This document shows, piece after piece, positions 25,890 through 37,590 of a stretch of 64,000 nt of DNA. The translations under genes were made by a program, and so were the position numbers. Numbering within the stretch: the first letter of the stretch is position 1; each line of letters begins with the position of its first letter. This DNA is from Welwitschia mirabilis (lineage: Eukaryota > Gnetophyta > Gnetopsida > Welwitschiales), in NCBI GenBank assembly GCA_051453625.1, contig JBOZIK010000001.1, positions 227,927,205 through 227,991,204 on the forward strand. Direction: 5' to 3'. The notes under the pieces are model-generated. The model was not told the origin of the DNA and ran no database searches. It worked only from the letters and a program-made list of their open reading frames with translations.

Positions 25890-27225
25890 CACTAACATCA
25901 TGAATTATCTTGTCACACTTAAAATACCTTCTTATTGGAATAGAAACCAATGAAAATCTTTCCTTCATAGGATAGGTTACTACAAATGAATTGAACCACA
26001 TCTGTATAGGCATTGCAAAGATCAAATCATGTGCAAATGTATTCCCAAATAGGAGCAAAAAGACATTCTTCTTCTTTATTATGGTAAAGTTTGTAGAGGT
26101 TATTTTAGTGGCTAAAATATTGCCATAAAAATCTTACATTTAGGATTCTATTAGTCCTTCATATTCAAAAATGCCTTTAATTTTGCTAGGAACTATGATT
26201 CTTGTTAATAATTTAGAGGTCTTACTTAAACTTAGTGCATGTCTCTTATACCTATCTTGGAATGTAAACCTTTTGATTATTGGGCCATAGACTTTGTAGG
26301 TCCTCTTAAGCCCTTTTTATGTGGAAAGCATTATATCTTAGTGGCATTTAATTATGTAAAAAAATGAGTTGAAGCAATACCTACATAGACTTGTGATGAA
26401 AGAACTATTTGTTAATTCCTTAGATCAAATATCTTTTAAAGATTTGGATTTCCTAGGATTTTCATTTATCATTAAGGTACTCACTTTATTAATAAGATCC
26501 TTAGGAAATAAACTCTTACTTTTGGTTGGGATTGAGCATAGAATAGCTAACTCTTACCATCCCCAATCAAATGGGTAAGCTAAAAATGCTAATTGAAAGA
26601 TTAAAAAAGTACTCTTAAAACTTTGTTACAAGTCTCAAAAATTATGGGTACTCTGTCTTAATGATGTCCTTTGAACTTGCTGTATGACTTGGCATAATTC
26701 TTTAGGTTTCTCTCCTTATGAAATTATCTATAAAAGAACATGTATGCTTCTAGTCAATCTATGCCATAATTCTTACAAAACAGTCTATCAACTTAACCTT
26801 GTTTCTTATGATGATAATCTTCAAGTGCACTTAACCCAATTGAACCACATTGATGAAAATAAAATCTAGGATCTCCATTGTTAACTTATAGTCAAAGGCC
26901 AAGTCAAACATGGACATGATAAAAACCTAGTGCATAAATATTTTCACCCTGAATAGTATGTTTTACTTTTCATTGCTAGAGTTTGTTTAATTCACAATAA
27001 ACTGACTTCTAGATGATGAGGCCCATATCTAATTATGAAGGTGCATTCTAATGATTCAATTGAGATTTCTGAGCTAAAAACTAATGAAATAATAAAGGTA
27101 AATGGACAATATTTAAAGCATTATCAATCACTTAATGATTTCTCTTACTTAGTTAACATGATAGAAGTAGTTGAGTTAGAGGATCCTCTCCTTGAAAAAG
27201 AGGAGTTCCTTCCCTTTGTTATTAT
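25890..27225 (+). pseudogene. Integrase of gypsy element B
   Basis: Domains are in order. The leader N-I-M-N-Y-L-V-T is at about 25,890-25,920. The zinc-binding region, with Y-R-H-C-K-D-Q-I-M-C-K-C, is at 26,005-26,050. The catalytic core starts F-D-Y-W-A-I-D-F-V-G-P-L at 26,270-26,310, which holds the first Asp, followed by H-Y-I-L-V-A. A shifted relic of the G-T-H-F-I-N-K motif is near 26,475, then A-N-S-Y-H-P-Q-S-N-G (26,550-26,578). The C-terminal part includes a relic of the Athila/Tat phrase G-K-A-C-H-L-P-V-E (here K-R-T-C-M-L-L-V-N, near 26,730). The end is V-N-G-Q-Y-L-K-H-Y at about 27,095-27,125 (family V-N-G-Q-R-L-K-H-Y). Frames at 26,369, 26,684 and 27,035 are pieces of this one gene. 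It is broken by stops and shifts. Confidence 0.85.
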
Positions 27226-27429
27226 TTAGATGACTCCTTAACTTGACCTATCTAGAATTTATTAGACTACTTGATGATCCTTAACATAACTAATTCTTCA
27301 TAACTATGATTTATGATGTTCAACAAGTGATGAATTTGGCTCTATCTAAACTCAAGGTATTCAAATTCCTATGAATCCTTCATTCTCATCAATTACTGAA
27401 TTGAAAAAGTGCAATTACCTTTAAAAGAA

Positions 27430-27700
27430 AAAGAAAATTGTGTTTATTTTCATGGTGTTCTACTACAAGCACACTAGAGGGATAGTTAGATTTTGGGTCC
27501 ATTATCTTTTGGTAGTATGATATGGTAGCTGTGGAGACTCCACCTAGGGGATAGTTGGTCATGATGGGATTTTAACCTATGAATGCTTTCTCCTGCAATA
27601 GTGGTTGCACCTCCCTCACAATGAATAATAGTGTCTCTTATCAATGAGTTTCCCTCTCTTAATAAAACCCCATTTCAATACTAAAAAAAAAAAGAGAAAA
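27430..27700 (+). repeat. 3' internal module of gypsy element B
   Basis: Non-coding block after integrase. It has phrases (caagcacactag; ggtagtatgatatggtagctgtggagactcca; tagtggttgcacctccctca) that also occur at 46,430-46,560 (+) and, reversed, at 63,820-63,930. It is therefore a 3'-end module shared by B and C elements, followed here by an A/G-rich run (27,683-27,770). No 3' LTR B follows, so B is truncated or rearranged at its 3' end. Confidence 0.6.
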
Positions 27701-27899
27701 AGGAGGAGGAAGAAGAAGAAGAATAAGAAGAAGGGGGTGGGGAAGGAAGAGAAATAAATAATAAGGGAAATAAAAATAACTCAAAAATTTCTATGGGTAC
27801 TTTGATGATTGTCTCTTCATAATCACTTATTTCTGAATCTATTATCTTTAAATCATTATGTCATGTATATCCTTCATATTAATTAGTCTGATAATTATC

Positions 27900-28279
27900 C
27901 TATGTGGGTCTTGTTAGATTGGCATCTAGAATAAAAGGGAACAACTTTATTCATGTTATTTATATCCATTTATTTCATACTTCGATAGTTAAGTCAAAAT
28001 TATCAAAACCAAATTGTATTATTCTTAGACTTCTTACTAAGTTTAATTCTTTNNNNNNNNNNNNNNNNNNNNNNNNNNNNNNNNNNNNNNNNNNNNNNNN
28101 NNNNNNNNNNNNNNNNNNNNNNNNNNNNNNNNNNNNNNNNNNNNNNNNNNNNGGGAACAACTTTATTCATGTTATTTATATCCATTTATTTCATACTTTG
28201 ATAGTTAAGTCAAAATTATCAAAACTAAATTGTATTATTCTTAGACTTCTTACTAAGTTTAATTCTTTAGTTAAGTAAA
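27900..28279. repeat. Same ~116-bp sequence on both sides of a 100-N gap
   Basis: 27,937-28,052 and 28,153-28,268 are almost identical (two or three differences) and flank exactly 100 Ns. This pattern is typical of a gap whose two ends actually overlap, so the repeat is more likely an assembly artefact than a tandem duplication. The open frame across it is not a gene. Confidence 0.7.
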
Positions 28280-29740
28280 TTTATCCATAATCAACTCTAT
28301 GCATTTTATCATTTAACTACTGGCCTTGAAAAATATTATGGAAAATGTTAGGACTTAATTTTTGCATTTCATCTTCGATTTTCAATTTGCAATTTCTAGT
28401 TCTTATGTTTCTAGCACCTCACAAGTAATTTTTACCTCAATTTTTTGTTATGTCTAATTCTTCTAAAGCCTTTCTAACATTCATATGATTACTCCACTTG
28501 AAATTCTGGATTTATCTTATGCATTTGCCTTCAAAAATCCTATCATATCATATATCATTCCCAGGACATAGGCCATGACAATCATTAGTTTAAGATTGTT
28601 GTGCCTTTTGTCATGCCTATGATAGAGGGCACAATACAAAATTTTACTTTTTGGCAAATTCATTACATAATTTATGATCTCTATCCTTCCCTCAATTAAA
28701 AAACCTAAAATTACTTGAATTTGGATGAGCTAAACATCAAGAAATCTCCTAAACCACCAAATTTACATGGCCTTTTCCATTAGACCCTTTTAGTATCTAT
28801 TCTTGATCAATTGGTTAAATTCATCTCTTTCACTAGATATTTTGCATAGCACTTATCTAGGATCCATGATTTTTTATCAAATTTAAGCCTATTTTAATCA
28901 AAAATTTTAAGTCTTATCTTTAGCACATTGGCATTTTTACAATTCCTGAGCACAAATTTAACTTTCATAAAACTTGAGTTTAGGTTTGATATGCACTCCA
29001 TGACTAAGGTCTAACTTGAAAATCTATGCTTGGTCAGCCTTAGAAAAGAATTTTATTTCATATGTCATCTGCAAAACAGATGAGATAATGACTATGTAAT
29101 TTGCCTCAAGTTTTTTATATGGTTATATCCATTATTATTGGCATAACTACTATGACACATGTGTTATTGCTATGTCATCTCCATGACACAGGGGATGATA
29201 TCATAATAGATTTTCTATAAAACCCTTTTTCTCCCTCATTTTCAAACCTATTCTTATGCAACTTGTTTCCTTTGATTCTCCTCAGGTGCCTCACTTGTCT
29301 TTTACCTTTGAAGCTATTAATCTCATGCAATTAAATCATATTTCATTACAATGAGATAATTCTTCATCTTTTACATAGTACAAATTTCTAAATTTTACTC
29401 ATTTCTTTCATTTTAAGTTACATTTGATGATTTCTCTCCATACCCATCTATTCTTTTGGTTGATCTACACTTAGAAACTTATGGAATCAAATTTTGTCTA
29501 CTAGATTGAAAGTTATGAGTATTTTCTCCTATAATTCCATGTTTTTCACTTTTCTAGAGTTTTTCACTCATTATGCACTCAATTCATAGTAGTTTTTTCC
29601 ATCTTAGGTGTTAAAATGATCCTTCTTTTAATAGCTACAATTTGGTTCTTATAAGAGATTATTTAGTTATTTAAAAATAAATTTATGAATATTTTTTATT
29701 TTTCTCTTAAAATGGAATATATTTATTTTATGGTTTTATT
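28280..29740 (+). repeat. LTR-like stretch D
   Basis: Promoter-like layout: palindromes at 28,609-28,624 (TGTCATGCCTATGATA) and 29,173-29,188 (TGTCATCTCCATGACA), then a TATA-like tctataaaacccttt at 29,214-29,228, then a pyrimidine-rich start. It lies upstream of an Athila-type gag relic in the same orientation, where a 5' LTR would be. No second copy lies in the window, so the boundaries and the LTR identity are inferred. It is not closely alignable to LTR B or C outside the palindrome. Confidence 0.45.
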
Positions 29741-29744
29741 CATG

Positions 29745-31080
29745 TAGTAATGTAGGTGCATCCTCTTCTTGAACCTGCACACACTCTGCCACTGCCTAGG
29801 TAGCAGAACAATGGGAGTGAGAGGTTGTTCTATAGAAGAGAAGGCATAGCCTTACTTCTGCCATTTACCAAAGGAAGATGCACTTCAGTAACTATATTTA
29901 GAGGCTTGAGCCTTACTTAGACCATGCACTAGAGAAGATTGATATTTAAGGTTGATTATCACACACTCATGACTCTTATTATGAGGTGGAGATTATTTAG
30001 TTTTATTAGACCTTTAAGGTTATTTCAACCACTAGAAAGGACAGCTCACACTATGACCAGATCAGAGCCACAGTGGGAGGACGTTACATATTCATTAAGC
30101 CATAGCACATGGTAGTAGTCATACAGTTTCCCAGAGATGAAGAGAGGATCGATCTTGATGGGGGTGAGTCAGAGAGTCAAGCCTATGTTATTTAGCTAAA
30201 GTTACCATATCATGTAGGTGATTATCGACANNNNNNNNNNNNNNNNNNNNNNNNNNNNNNNNNNNNNNNNNNNNNNNNNNNNNNNNNNNNNNNNNNNNNN
30301 NNNNNNNNNNNNNNNNNNNNNNNNNNNNNNAATTTACCATATCATGTAGGTGATGATCGACAAGGGGTAGCTGTGACATATTTCCCTTTCTAGTACTATA
30401 TCCTTCACCGAGCCATTATTCATAACATATCTCTAGTTTGTCATAACTCACATGCTATGATTGCCCATCTCCAAATTTTAGCTCTTATTCATCATGGAAT
30501 AGGATGGACTTGGCTACCTTCATTTGGCATCAACTAAGATGGATGAGCACCCAACACTNNNNNNNNNNNNNNNNCTATTCTTTTTTACTGAGTGCTCTCT
30601 TTCAATGATTTTAGATCCCTATCCTAGTAGAGACTCCTCACTTAGTCCACATCTTAGTTGATGATACCTATTTCAGGTAGCTGCCAACTCCTAATAAGGC
30701 ACCTATAGCATAGCCACCTTCCCTTGGATAGCCTTAGGCAGTTGGAGGTATTACACTGGATCAATTCATGGCATTCCTAGAAAGAATGAAGTAAAGATTA
30801 TCTTCACAGATAGATGTTCTTCATGGCACTATTATCCATACTACCACATGACTTGATTAGTTGGAATCATATGTTTATACTATAGAGAAGCAGGGTCAAG
30901 CTTCATCCCTGAGATGGTTCATATCCATCACAATGCAATCACATATAGCTAATGAGAGTACATATCTCACTACTTTTCAGATATTGAGGATTCTATTATT
31001 GATCTGCCTATGAAGCCAAGTAATAAAAAAAACACGGATATGAAGGTTGGTTCTGGTCCTCTCCACATAGGGATCCATAA
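29745..31080 (+). pseudogene. Athila/Tat-type gag N-terminal (plant transposon protein) relic
   Basis: A coding-like plus-strand region that changes frame and is broken by a 100-N and a 16-N gap. About 29,970-30,010 encodes Y-Y-E-V-E-I-I-x-F-Y-x-T-F, resembling the L-V-R-E-F-Y-A-N-L block of the 'putative plant transposon protein' domain found at the N-terminus of Athila-like gag. A G-G-R-Y-I-F block (30,075-30,095) fits the next G-x-x-V-x-F block. After the gaps come L-F-F-T-E-C-S-L-S and P-Y-P-S-R-D-S-S-L. A stretch with G-G-I-T-L-D-Q-F-M-A-F-L near 30,740-30,775 leads to the region before gag proper. Family assignment rests on block order and is moderate. The rest of the element is not found downstream; an inverted LTR B follows. 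Confidence 0.45.
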
Positions 31081-31276
31081 TTATTGATGTAGTCCTGTCA
31101 TCAGAGTTATATAGAAACTATGCTTCTTTCATGTTATTATACTCAGAAACATTGTTTTTGAACTAGTAATCAACATTTATGTAATTCTTGTTTAATAATG
31201 ACTTTCTTTTATCTCAAATTGCTAGTTTATCTAAACATGCAAATTAGTTTTTAATTGGATTGTGAGGTTTTATTTT

Positions 31277-31294
31277 CCCAATAAATTGGCATCA
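31277..31294 (-). other. Primer binding site relic next to inverted LTR B
   Basis: The minus strand reads TGATGCCAATTTATTGGG, a decayed form of TGGCGCCGTTGCCGGGGA with one extra base. It lies directly 3' of the minus-strand LTR B, so that copy was the 5' LTR of an element running leftward. Confidence 0.55.
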
Positions 31295-32530
31295 CAAAGT
31301 CCTTTTTTGCTTTGTTTGTTGAGGGACTAATAAAATGTTGGTTTCCTAACTTGTAATTCAAAAGTAATCATTTCTAGAAATAATGTAATTTGCAATTAGG
31401 CTTAGTATAGAGTTATTCAACCAATGAATGTCATAATCTAGAGAGCATAAGATAACATTCTAATCAAGCACATAAATAAGAGAGAATAAATAATTAAATT
31501 TTAGTCCAATATTTTTAATTATTTTTTTATTTTTATTATGCAAAAAGAAAAATTGACAATGCAACTATTCTAATGTGCCATGCAAAAATGAATGAGAAAT
31601 GAAGATGCAAGCCTATGATAAACAAGTTTCTAAGTTCTTGTCACTTAAAATCAACTATTATGACCTGTATTTAAATTAGAATTAATCTAAATAATAGCAT
31701 TAATCCCACATCAACACAAGTCATAAGAGAAACAAGATGAATTAAAGAAGAAAGACATTATATTAAATGGATTGAATGTCTTACAAAACACCTTAGTAAG
31801 GCTATGATTCCTCAATGTTAGAAGCAAAGACTAATCACCTAGAATAATCTATCTTATGCTGAAATGGATTCTTGACTCTTAGATGCCTTTGTTACCAATC
31901 CTTAAATGTTAAAAGATGACTAAATAATGCCAAATGGGGCTTTATATAGTTTTCCTAAGATGGTTATAGATCAAGAAGGTTGATACAGGTGAAGAGGCAT
32001 TATTAGGCATAAACTAGACCTTCATTGACTTAGTTAGAAAGAATTTATGACACTGTCATATCACTATTATTGTTGGGATGACATATGGCATGACACCCCT
32101 TCATCATCCAATTAAAAAGTATCATGTCAAGAGCTCATTGAGATCTAAATTCAAAGCTTAATAGATATGTCATCCTGGGTGTCTTGTGCATGACATAGGA
32201 CATGATAGTTATGTTATGTTGTCACATCAGCCTTGCTAAGTCAGCCTCATAAAGCTATCCTCAAATGCCTTAAACCTTATCATCATGCCCTGTGTCGTGG
32301 GGATGACATCAAGGATGATAGTCAATTTTTTAACCTTTTCTTCCATTCTTTACTCCACTTTATTCCTTGATTAAATTCCTATTCTTATGAATGAAAATAT
32401 GACAATTAAGATCATAATTAAATTGTTATATTACTTTATGATAAAATTCCTAAAAATGACTAAATTGAATTACTATTCCCTATAAAACATCACCAGTTAC
32501 ACTAGTAAAATATGATAATTTGGGATCACA
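31295..32530 (-). repeat. LTR B, inverted copy
   Basis: The minus strand starts TGTGATCCCAAATTATCAT at 32,530. It aligns throughout with 19,953-21,075, including the TATA (31,940-31,950) and three palindromes: 32,293-32,308 (TGTCGTGGGGATGACA), 32,180-32,195 and 32,068-32,083. It keeps CpG at some sites where the plus copy has TG or CA. A primer site follows, but no minus-strand gag is seen to the left, so only the LTR and a few hundred bases of leader remain. Confidence 0.75.
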
Positions 32531-33225
32531 ACAATAAGATACCACATAGAAAGAAAATAGTTTCTAAAAGGGTAATTATATTTCCCTTGAAGTTATAAAG
32601 ACAACAACTGAGGAGGAATGAAAAAGCTCGATGGCCAGATGTATCAAGAAATTCCAAAGAGTCTTAATGGACAAATGTCAAGTGATAAAATTCTCTTCAT
32701 TAAGATGAAAAATTTAGTTGTATCACCATGTTAAAGCTTAACTGCATAGGCATTCTAAAATATTAAAGTATCTATTGATAATACAAAGGGATGAAATAAA
32801 ATGTCTAGAATGCATGTCTTAAGGCTACTTGAAAAACATTAATTTACCCTTATGTGCTAAAAAACCCATTAATAGATGTATCAATTAAGATGGAAATGTA
32901 TTTCAAAGAGGTGCAATAAGGGCCAACTCATAAATCTATAAAGTAAACACACTAATCAAACATAGGTCAATCCATGCAGACACCTTAAAAAACATAACAA
33001 AAAATACAACCAAATGTTTTTTAAAAAATCTTAAAAGGGACTTAAAAGATTACTAATTGAAGGATAATAAAAAGTATAAAAGACCAAAAAATGCCTAAAC
33101 AATCTCAAAATAAGTTAAAAATAGGAGTTAATGAGGTCAAAAAGGAGGCCTAAGAAGAGGCCTTAAAAGATTCAAAATCCCAAGCAAAGACAAGGCAAAA
33201 AAAAAACTACAAGAAAGTCTATAAA
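32531..33225 (-). other. Possible leader/gag remnant of a minus-strand copia element
   Basis: About 0.7 kb between LTR B and a clear initiator-Met primer site on the minus strand (33,226-33,237). By position it should be the leader and start of gag of a copia element interrupted by the LTR B insertion. I could not recognise a gag domain in any frame. Sequence is Lys/Asn-rich and AT-rich. Confidence 0.3.
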
Positions 33226-33237
33226 GCTCTAATACCA
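33226..33237 (-). other. Primer binding site (tRNA-iMet type), minus strand
   Basis: The minus strand reads TGGTATTAGAGC, 11 of 12 identical to TGGTATCAGAGC, preceded by 'ttttcaacatg', the usual kind of copia LTR 3' end. The LTR itself would lie to the right, but the sequence from about 33,270 belongs to copia A copy 3, so the LTR is almost wholly lost. Confidence 0.6.
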
Positions 33238-33269
33238 CATGTTGAAAATGGAAGAGGAAAAAAATTAGA

Positions 33270-36200
33270 GTAAGAAGTTTCTAAAATAAAAATTATATTT
33301 CTAGTCCTCTACTATACTAATTAGCTTACTTTTAGGGTAAATCATTGCATTATAATTTCATTAGGATTTACACGCTTCCCTAGTATTATGATCATGGTAT
33401 ACATTATAAAATTTAGCATCATCTTCTTTCACTTGCAATCTTGGTGAGAAAATAACATTGTATTTTCATCACAAAGAGATTAATCAATATTTATGGTGCT
33501 AATCAGAATTATATCATAAAGAAATACATGCATAACAAGTTTTTGTATCTTCAAGATCATGTTAAGATTCAAGAGATTACATGCACTATTTCATAAGATG
33601 ACATTCCCCCTTACTATTGTAACATGCTTGATTAGAACATCCTACTATTCATATATGAAATATAATGTGTTAGAATGTTCATTACATTCTTTCATTCATT
33701 CTATATGATTTTTCATAGTGTAAATCATGTATAATGGGTAATGTAACTTGATAGTTTTTTACATCATAAAATAACAAGCTAATCTCAAACTTTTAATTAT
33801 TCATAGTGATTTGTATGATCTAATACTAGTGCCTATTATCTAAGTATTTTTCTCTTTTATTTCATTCATTGATAATTACTCTAAACTGACTTAGGTGTAT
33901 TTCATCACTTTAAAGTCTTATGCTTTGTAAAATCTTTAAGTTTTCAAGGGAAAAGTAGAAAAGAGATTAAAATATAAAATCAAAGATTTTCACTCTAGTA
34001 ATAATAATGAATACACATTTGTTAAATTCAAGGACTATATTACTTCAAAAGTCATTCAACACTTAAATAATTTCCCAAGAATACCCTAATGAAATGGTAC
34101 TATTAAAAGATAAAATTAAACTATCATGGATATGGCATGATCTATGATTTATTTCCATAGTTGTAAAACCTATTTTTAAGGTGAATCTATGAGTATTATG
34201 ATATATTTATCAATGATACTAAATATTAATCTAGAAAGGGTATCTCTCATACTAAAAAAGTGGTATGGTTGCAAGCCAACTCTAACATGTCTTTATGGAT
34301 TTGAATGTAAATGCTATGTTCCTATCTCTAATAAACGTCATAACAATTTTAGTATACATGTGCAGATCAACATATTTGTTATCTTCTATAAGGAAAAACG
34401 AATGTTATATGTACCTTTCTAAGCATTGAAAAATCATTTTTTGTCATCATGTCATCTTCTTAAAAACCTCAAAGAATGATTCTCAATTTGATCCTTTTAA
34501 TCTTTGTCCTTCCTCCCACTCAATGATGATTTGGGATGCTCCATATTGTATGGTTGAGAGGGGATATGTGTTTACTAATTTTGTAATTCCTTCTAATTAA
34601 ATTGGAATGTTTACATTACAACCTATATGTCTTAAGAAATTTTATGCACTTAGCACTTGTGAGCATGGTTCTAACATTAACTCATTAAATAGTCCTAGTA
34701 ATAATGTTGATAATTCCTAAAGACGAAGATGAAGTACTTAGTTAGAGTATACTCTATAATATATTTATGATGATGAGAAGGAAAAAAACTATAATCAAGA
34801 AAATCTCACATATATCTTCTAAGGATGATGATGATGAGCCAACCTCATTCAAAGATGTCATTTAACATGATCATTAGATAAAAGCCATAAAAGAAGAGTA
34901 TGATAGCTTATTAAAAATGGTACTTGGGAGTTTCATTGCATTACCTAACAAGTAGGTTTTTTGCAATAAGAAAAATGTAAAAAATACACTTAAAAAACAT
35001 AAAGATATACTTATTTCTATATGCTTATAATAAAATAAAAACTTGATCAGACTCTTCACATCAATAAGAATAGAAACTACCATTAGAACAGTGATTGTTT
35101 TAGTGACATAAAGAGGATGAAAAATCTATTAATTAAACATAAAGACTATATTTATGTATAATATCTAAAAGATAATATATATATATATATCACATAATTA
35201 AAAGGGTTTAAATTGAAAGGGCATAAATAAAAGGTGTAGACTAATAAAGTCTCTATTTGAGGAAAAATAAGAATTAAGAGCATTATGCATTAGCCTTGTA
35301 AATAATTTGAACACCATTAGATTTAGATTTTATGAATATTAAGATATTAATGCAATATTAGTTATATGATGGAGGAAAATATACATAAATAGTGATTCAT
35401 ATGGATGACATTTTGATTACTAGAAGTGATGAGATTGATATCAAAGGGACAAAGTTTTCTGTAAGTAAGAAAGTTAACATTTACGATCTCAAATTGGTCT
35501 ATTATATCGTAACGTAGAAATAATTTAGGAGAGGAATGAAATCTCCTTGACTTAAAATAAGTACATTCAAGATTTGATTTAAAAAGTTGGAATAAATACC
35601 AAAGATGTTATAATTCCTTTAGAAAGAAACCATAATATTTGCTATTAAAGAATTATAGCCCACAGTTAAGACTAAATACAAAACAATAATAAGAAGTTTA
35701 ATCCATGTAATTAATAGTAGACTATTTGGTATTCAATAAATATACCTTCATGTATCAAAAATCAATCATCTAAATGCCACTAAGAGAGTGCTGAGGTACT
35801 TGAAGAAGATCAAATACTTTGGTTTGAAATATAAGAGAAATTCTTAGTTTGTTTTAAAGGTATATTTTGATTCATATTTCACTAGATAAACTAATACTAC
35901 ATTGTTGACGTTAGGGTATATCATGTAATTAAGGACATCTCCTTTACCTTGGTAATTAAAGTTTTAGATAATTATAGTGTAACCTTCTACTTAAGAAAAA
36001 TACACAGCTTCTTCTAAGGCATGTATAGAGATCAAATGATTAAGAAAGTTATTGAAAGTAGTAAAATTAAATCAAACTAAAGTAATACAGCTATTCATGT
36101 ATAATTAGTCAAAATTTTACATAGTAGAAGANNNNNNNNNNNNNNNNNNNNNNNNNNNNNNNNNNNNNNNNNNNNNNNNNNNNNNNNNNNNNNNNNNNNN

Positions 36201-36425
36201 NNNNNNNNNNNNNNNNNNNNNNNNNNNNNNNAGAAGATACATTGCACCATAATAGATAAAGGACTTTTATGTTAGAGTTCACAAAATTAGATGAGTCATA
36301 TGGCATCAATGTATTGTGCTTGCTTACTATTCAACTATAGAACAAACTATTGATATCCTCATGAAACTGCTTAATAGAGATAAGATATCATATTTTCAAT
36401 CCGAGATTAGAATGACATTAATTTA
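33270..36425 (+). pseudogene. Copia family A, copy 3: int-RT-RNase H
   Basis: Starts in the pre-integrase region (33,270-33,450 aligns with 12,650-12,790); gag and protease are missing. The integrase core relic is at 33,860-34,140. The linker near 34,610-34,730 includes the L-Q-P-I phrase of the family. RT begins near 34,870 with K-A-I-K-E-E-Y-D-S-L-L. R-L-I-K-S-L-F is near 35,240-35,260 (family R-L-x-K-S-L-Y). The active site reads H-M-D-D-I-L-I-T at 35,398-35,421, so both Asp codons survive but Tyr-Val is changed. RNase H shows H-L-N-A-T-K-R-V-L-R-Y-L-K-K near 35,768-35,812, L-G-Y-I-M and A-S-S-K-A near 35,920-36,020, and a D-I-L-M-K-L-L end near 36,352-36,375. A 100-N gap interrupts RNase H at 36,132. 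Frequent stops make it inactive. Confidence 0.8.
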
Positions 36426-36429
36426 AAGA

Positions 36430-36820
36430 AACTAATCTAATTTTACATATTAGGATCCATTTAGCTTTTAGAGTATCTTCATAAATATTCTCTCTATTTT
36501 AGTACTATAGGATGTGTATTATAATTTTAACCTAGTACTATAGATTATGTAATACATTTTCTTCTAGCATTGACAATGTGTAATACACCATAAATTCCTA
36601 TCTATTATGGGATGTGTAGTAGAAAAATTAACTAATTCTATGATAATGTAATTCCTCAAACAGAAATTCCTTTGGGGAGTTTTTTTATTATATCTCATAT
36701 TTATAAGGTTTTTGCTTAATTATTCCCATTTCTTTATAAAATAGCACATTTCCATGTTTACATGAGAGTTACTAAGGCACATAAAACATGCATCATGGAG
36801 CTCCACTATAGGTTTTACAT
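36430..36820 (+). repeat. LTR A (3' LTR of copia copy 3), truncated
   Basis: Carries tagtactataggatgtgtatt, tatgggatgtgtagtag and the 'aattcctttggggag' region, aligning with 6,225-6,490. Similarity fades after gagagttactaaggcacata (about 36,780). It immediately follows RNase H in the same orientation. Confidence 0.65.
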
Positions 36821-37590
36821 TTTTATCATAAAACCTTAGGAAATCCTTAACCTTTGTGTGAATTCATTCCTTTTGTCTCATTGTTACACAAGGCTTGATC
36901 TTGACCATCCATTCAAAATATTATTGAGTACGAACTTTATCTGTTATTACCTTTAGTTCACTATGAGATAATTAACTCTTATCCTCTCCTAGTCATTTTG
37001 ATAAATATAAGCATCACCCCTTTCCACTTAAGTCTTTTCCTTTTTACAAACACTTTACAGTACTAATTTCACTTTAGTTGATGCATGGCTTCATCTTTTT
37101 AATACTATCAAGCTCAATAAATAAATACGATGAAAATTTTTTATTTTAATTTATTTTCACTCTTGTAAATTTTGCAATTTTTACAATTTCCTTTTAAGGG
37201 AAATGATGCTTTTATATTTTTAGTAATTCTTTAAATGATGTAATCCATATATAACTATAAAATAGATCTCAGCCTAAGTATCTATAGAATGGAGTAGTTC
37301 AAACTATTTATTTTCTATTTCAAAAGAAATATCAATATCACATGTGCTATGAATCATAAGATTGGTTTTTAAATATTAATCTTCATTTCAAAATAATGAA
37401 AATAAATTATCAAAAATATGTAGCACATGATGTAATCTTTAAAAGAAATTATCAAAAATATGTAGCACATGATGTAATCTTTCTTTACTTATCTAAACTA
37501 TTATAACGTCCTTTGTAAAGAGTAAGAAGTTTAAATGATAATTTCCTACATGTATAGAATGATTAGGGTAGATTTCCTTTATACAATTAT
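36821..37590. other. Spacer with an exact 37-bp tandem repeat
   Basis: No gene. 37,404-37,440 and 37,446-37,482 are identical 37-bp copies with a 42-bp period. Exact identity is unusual in this decayed sequence and suggests a recent replication-slippage event. The right end is the flank of LTR C. Confidence 0.6.

Noticed and set aside
35170-35192. (TA)n run as a regulatory TATA element
   Set aside because: It lies within the RT region of copia A copy 3. A simple microsatellite is the easier explanation.
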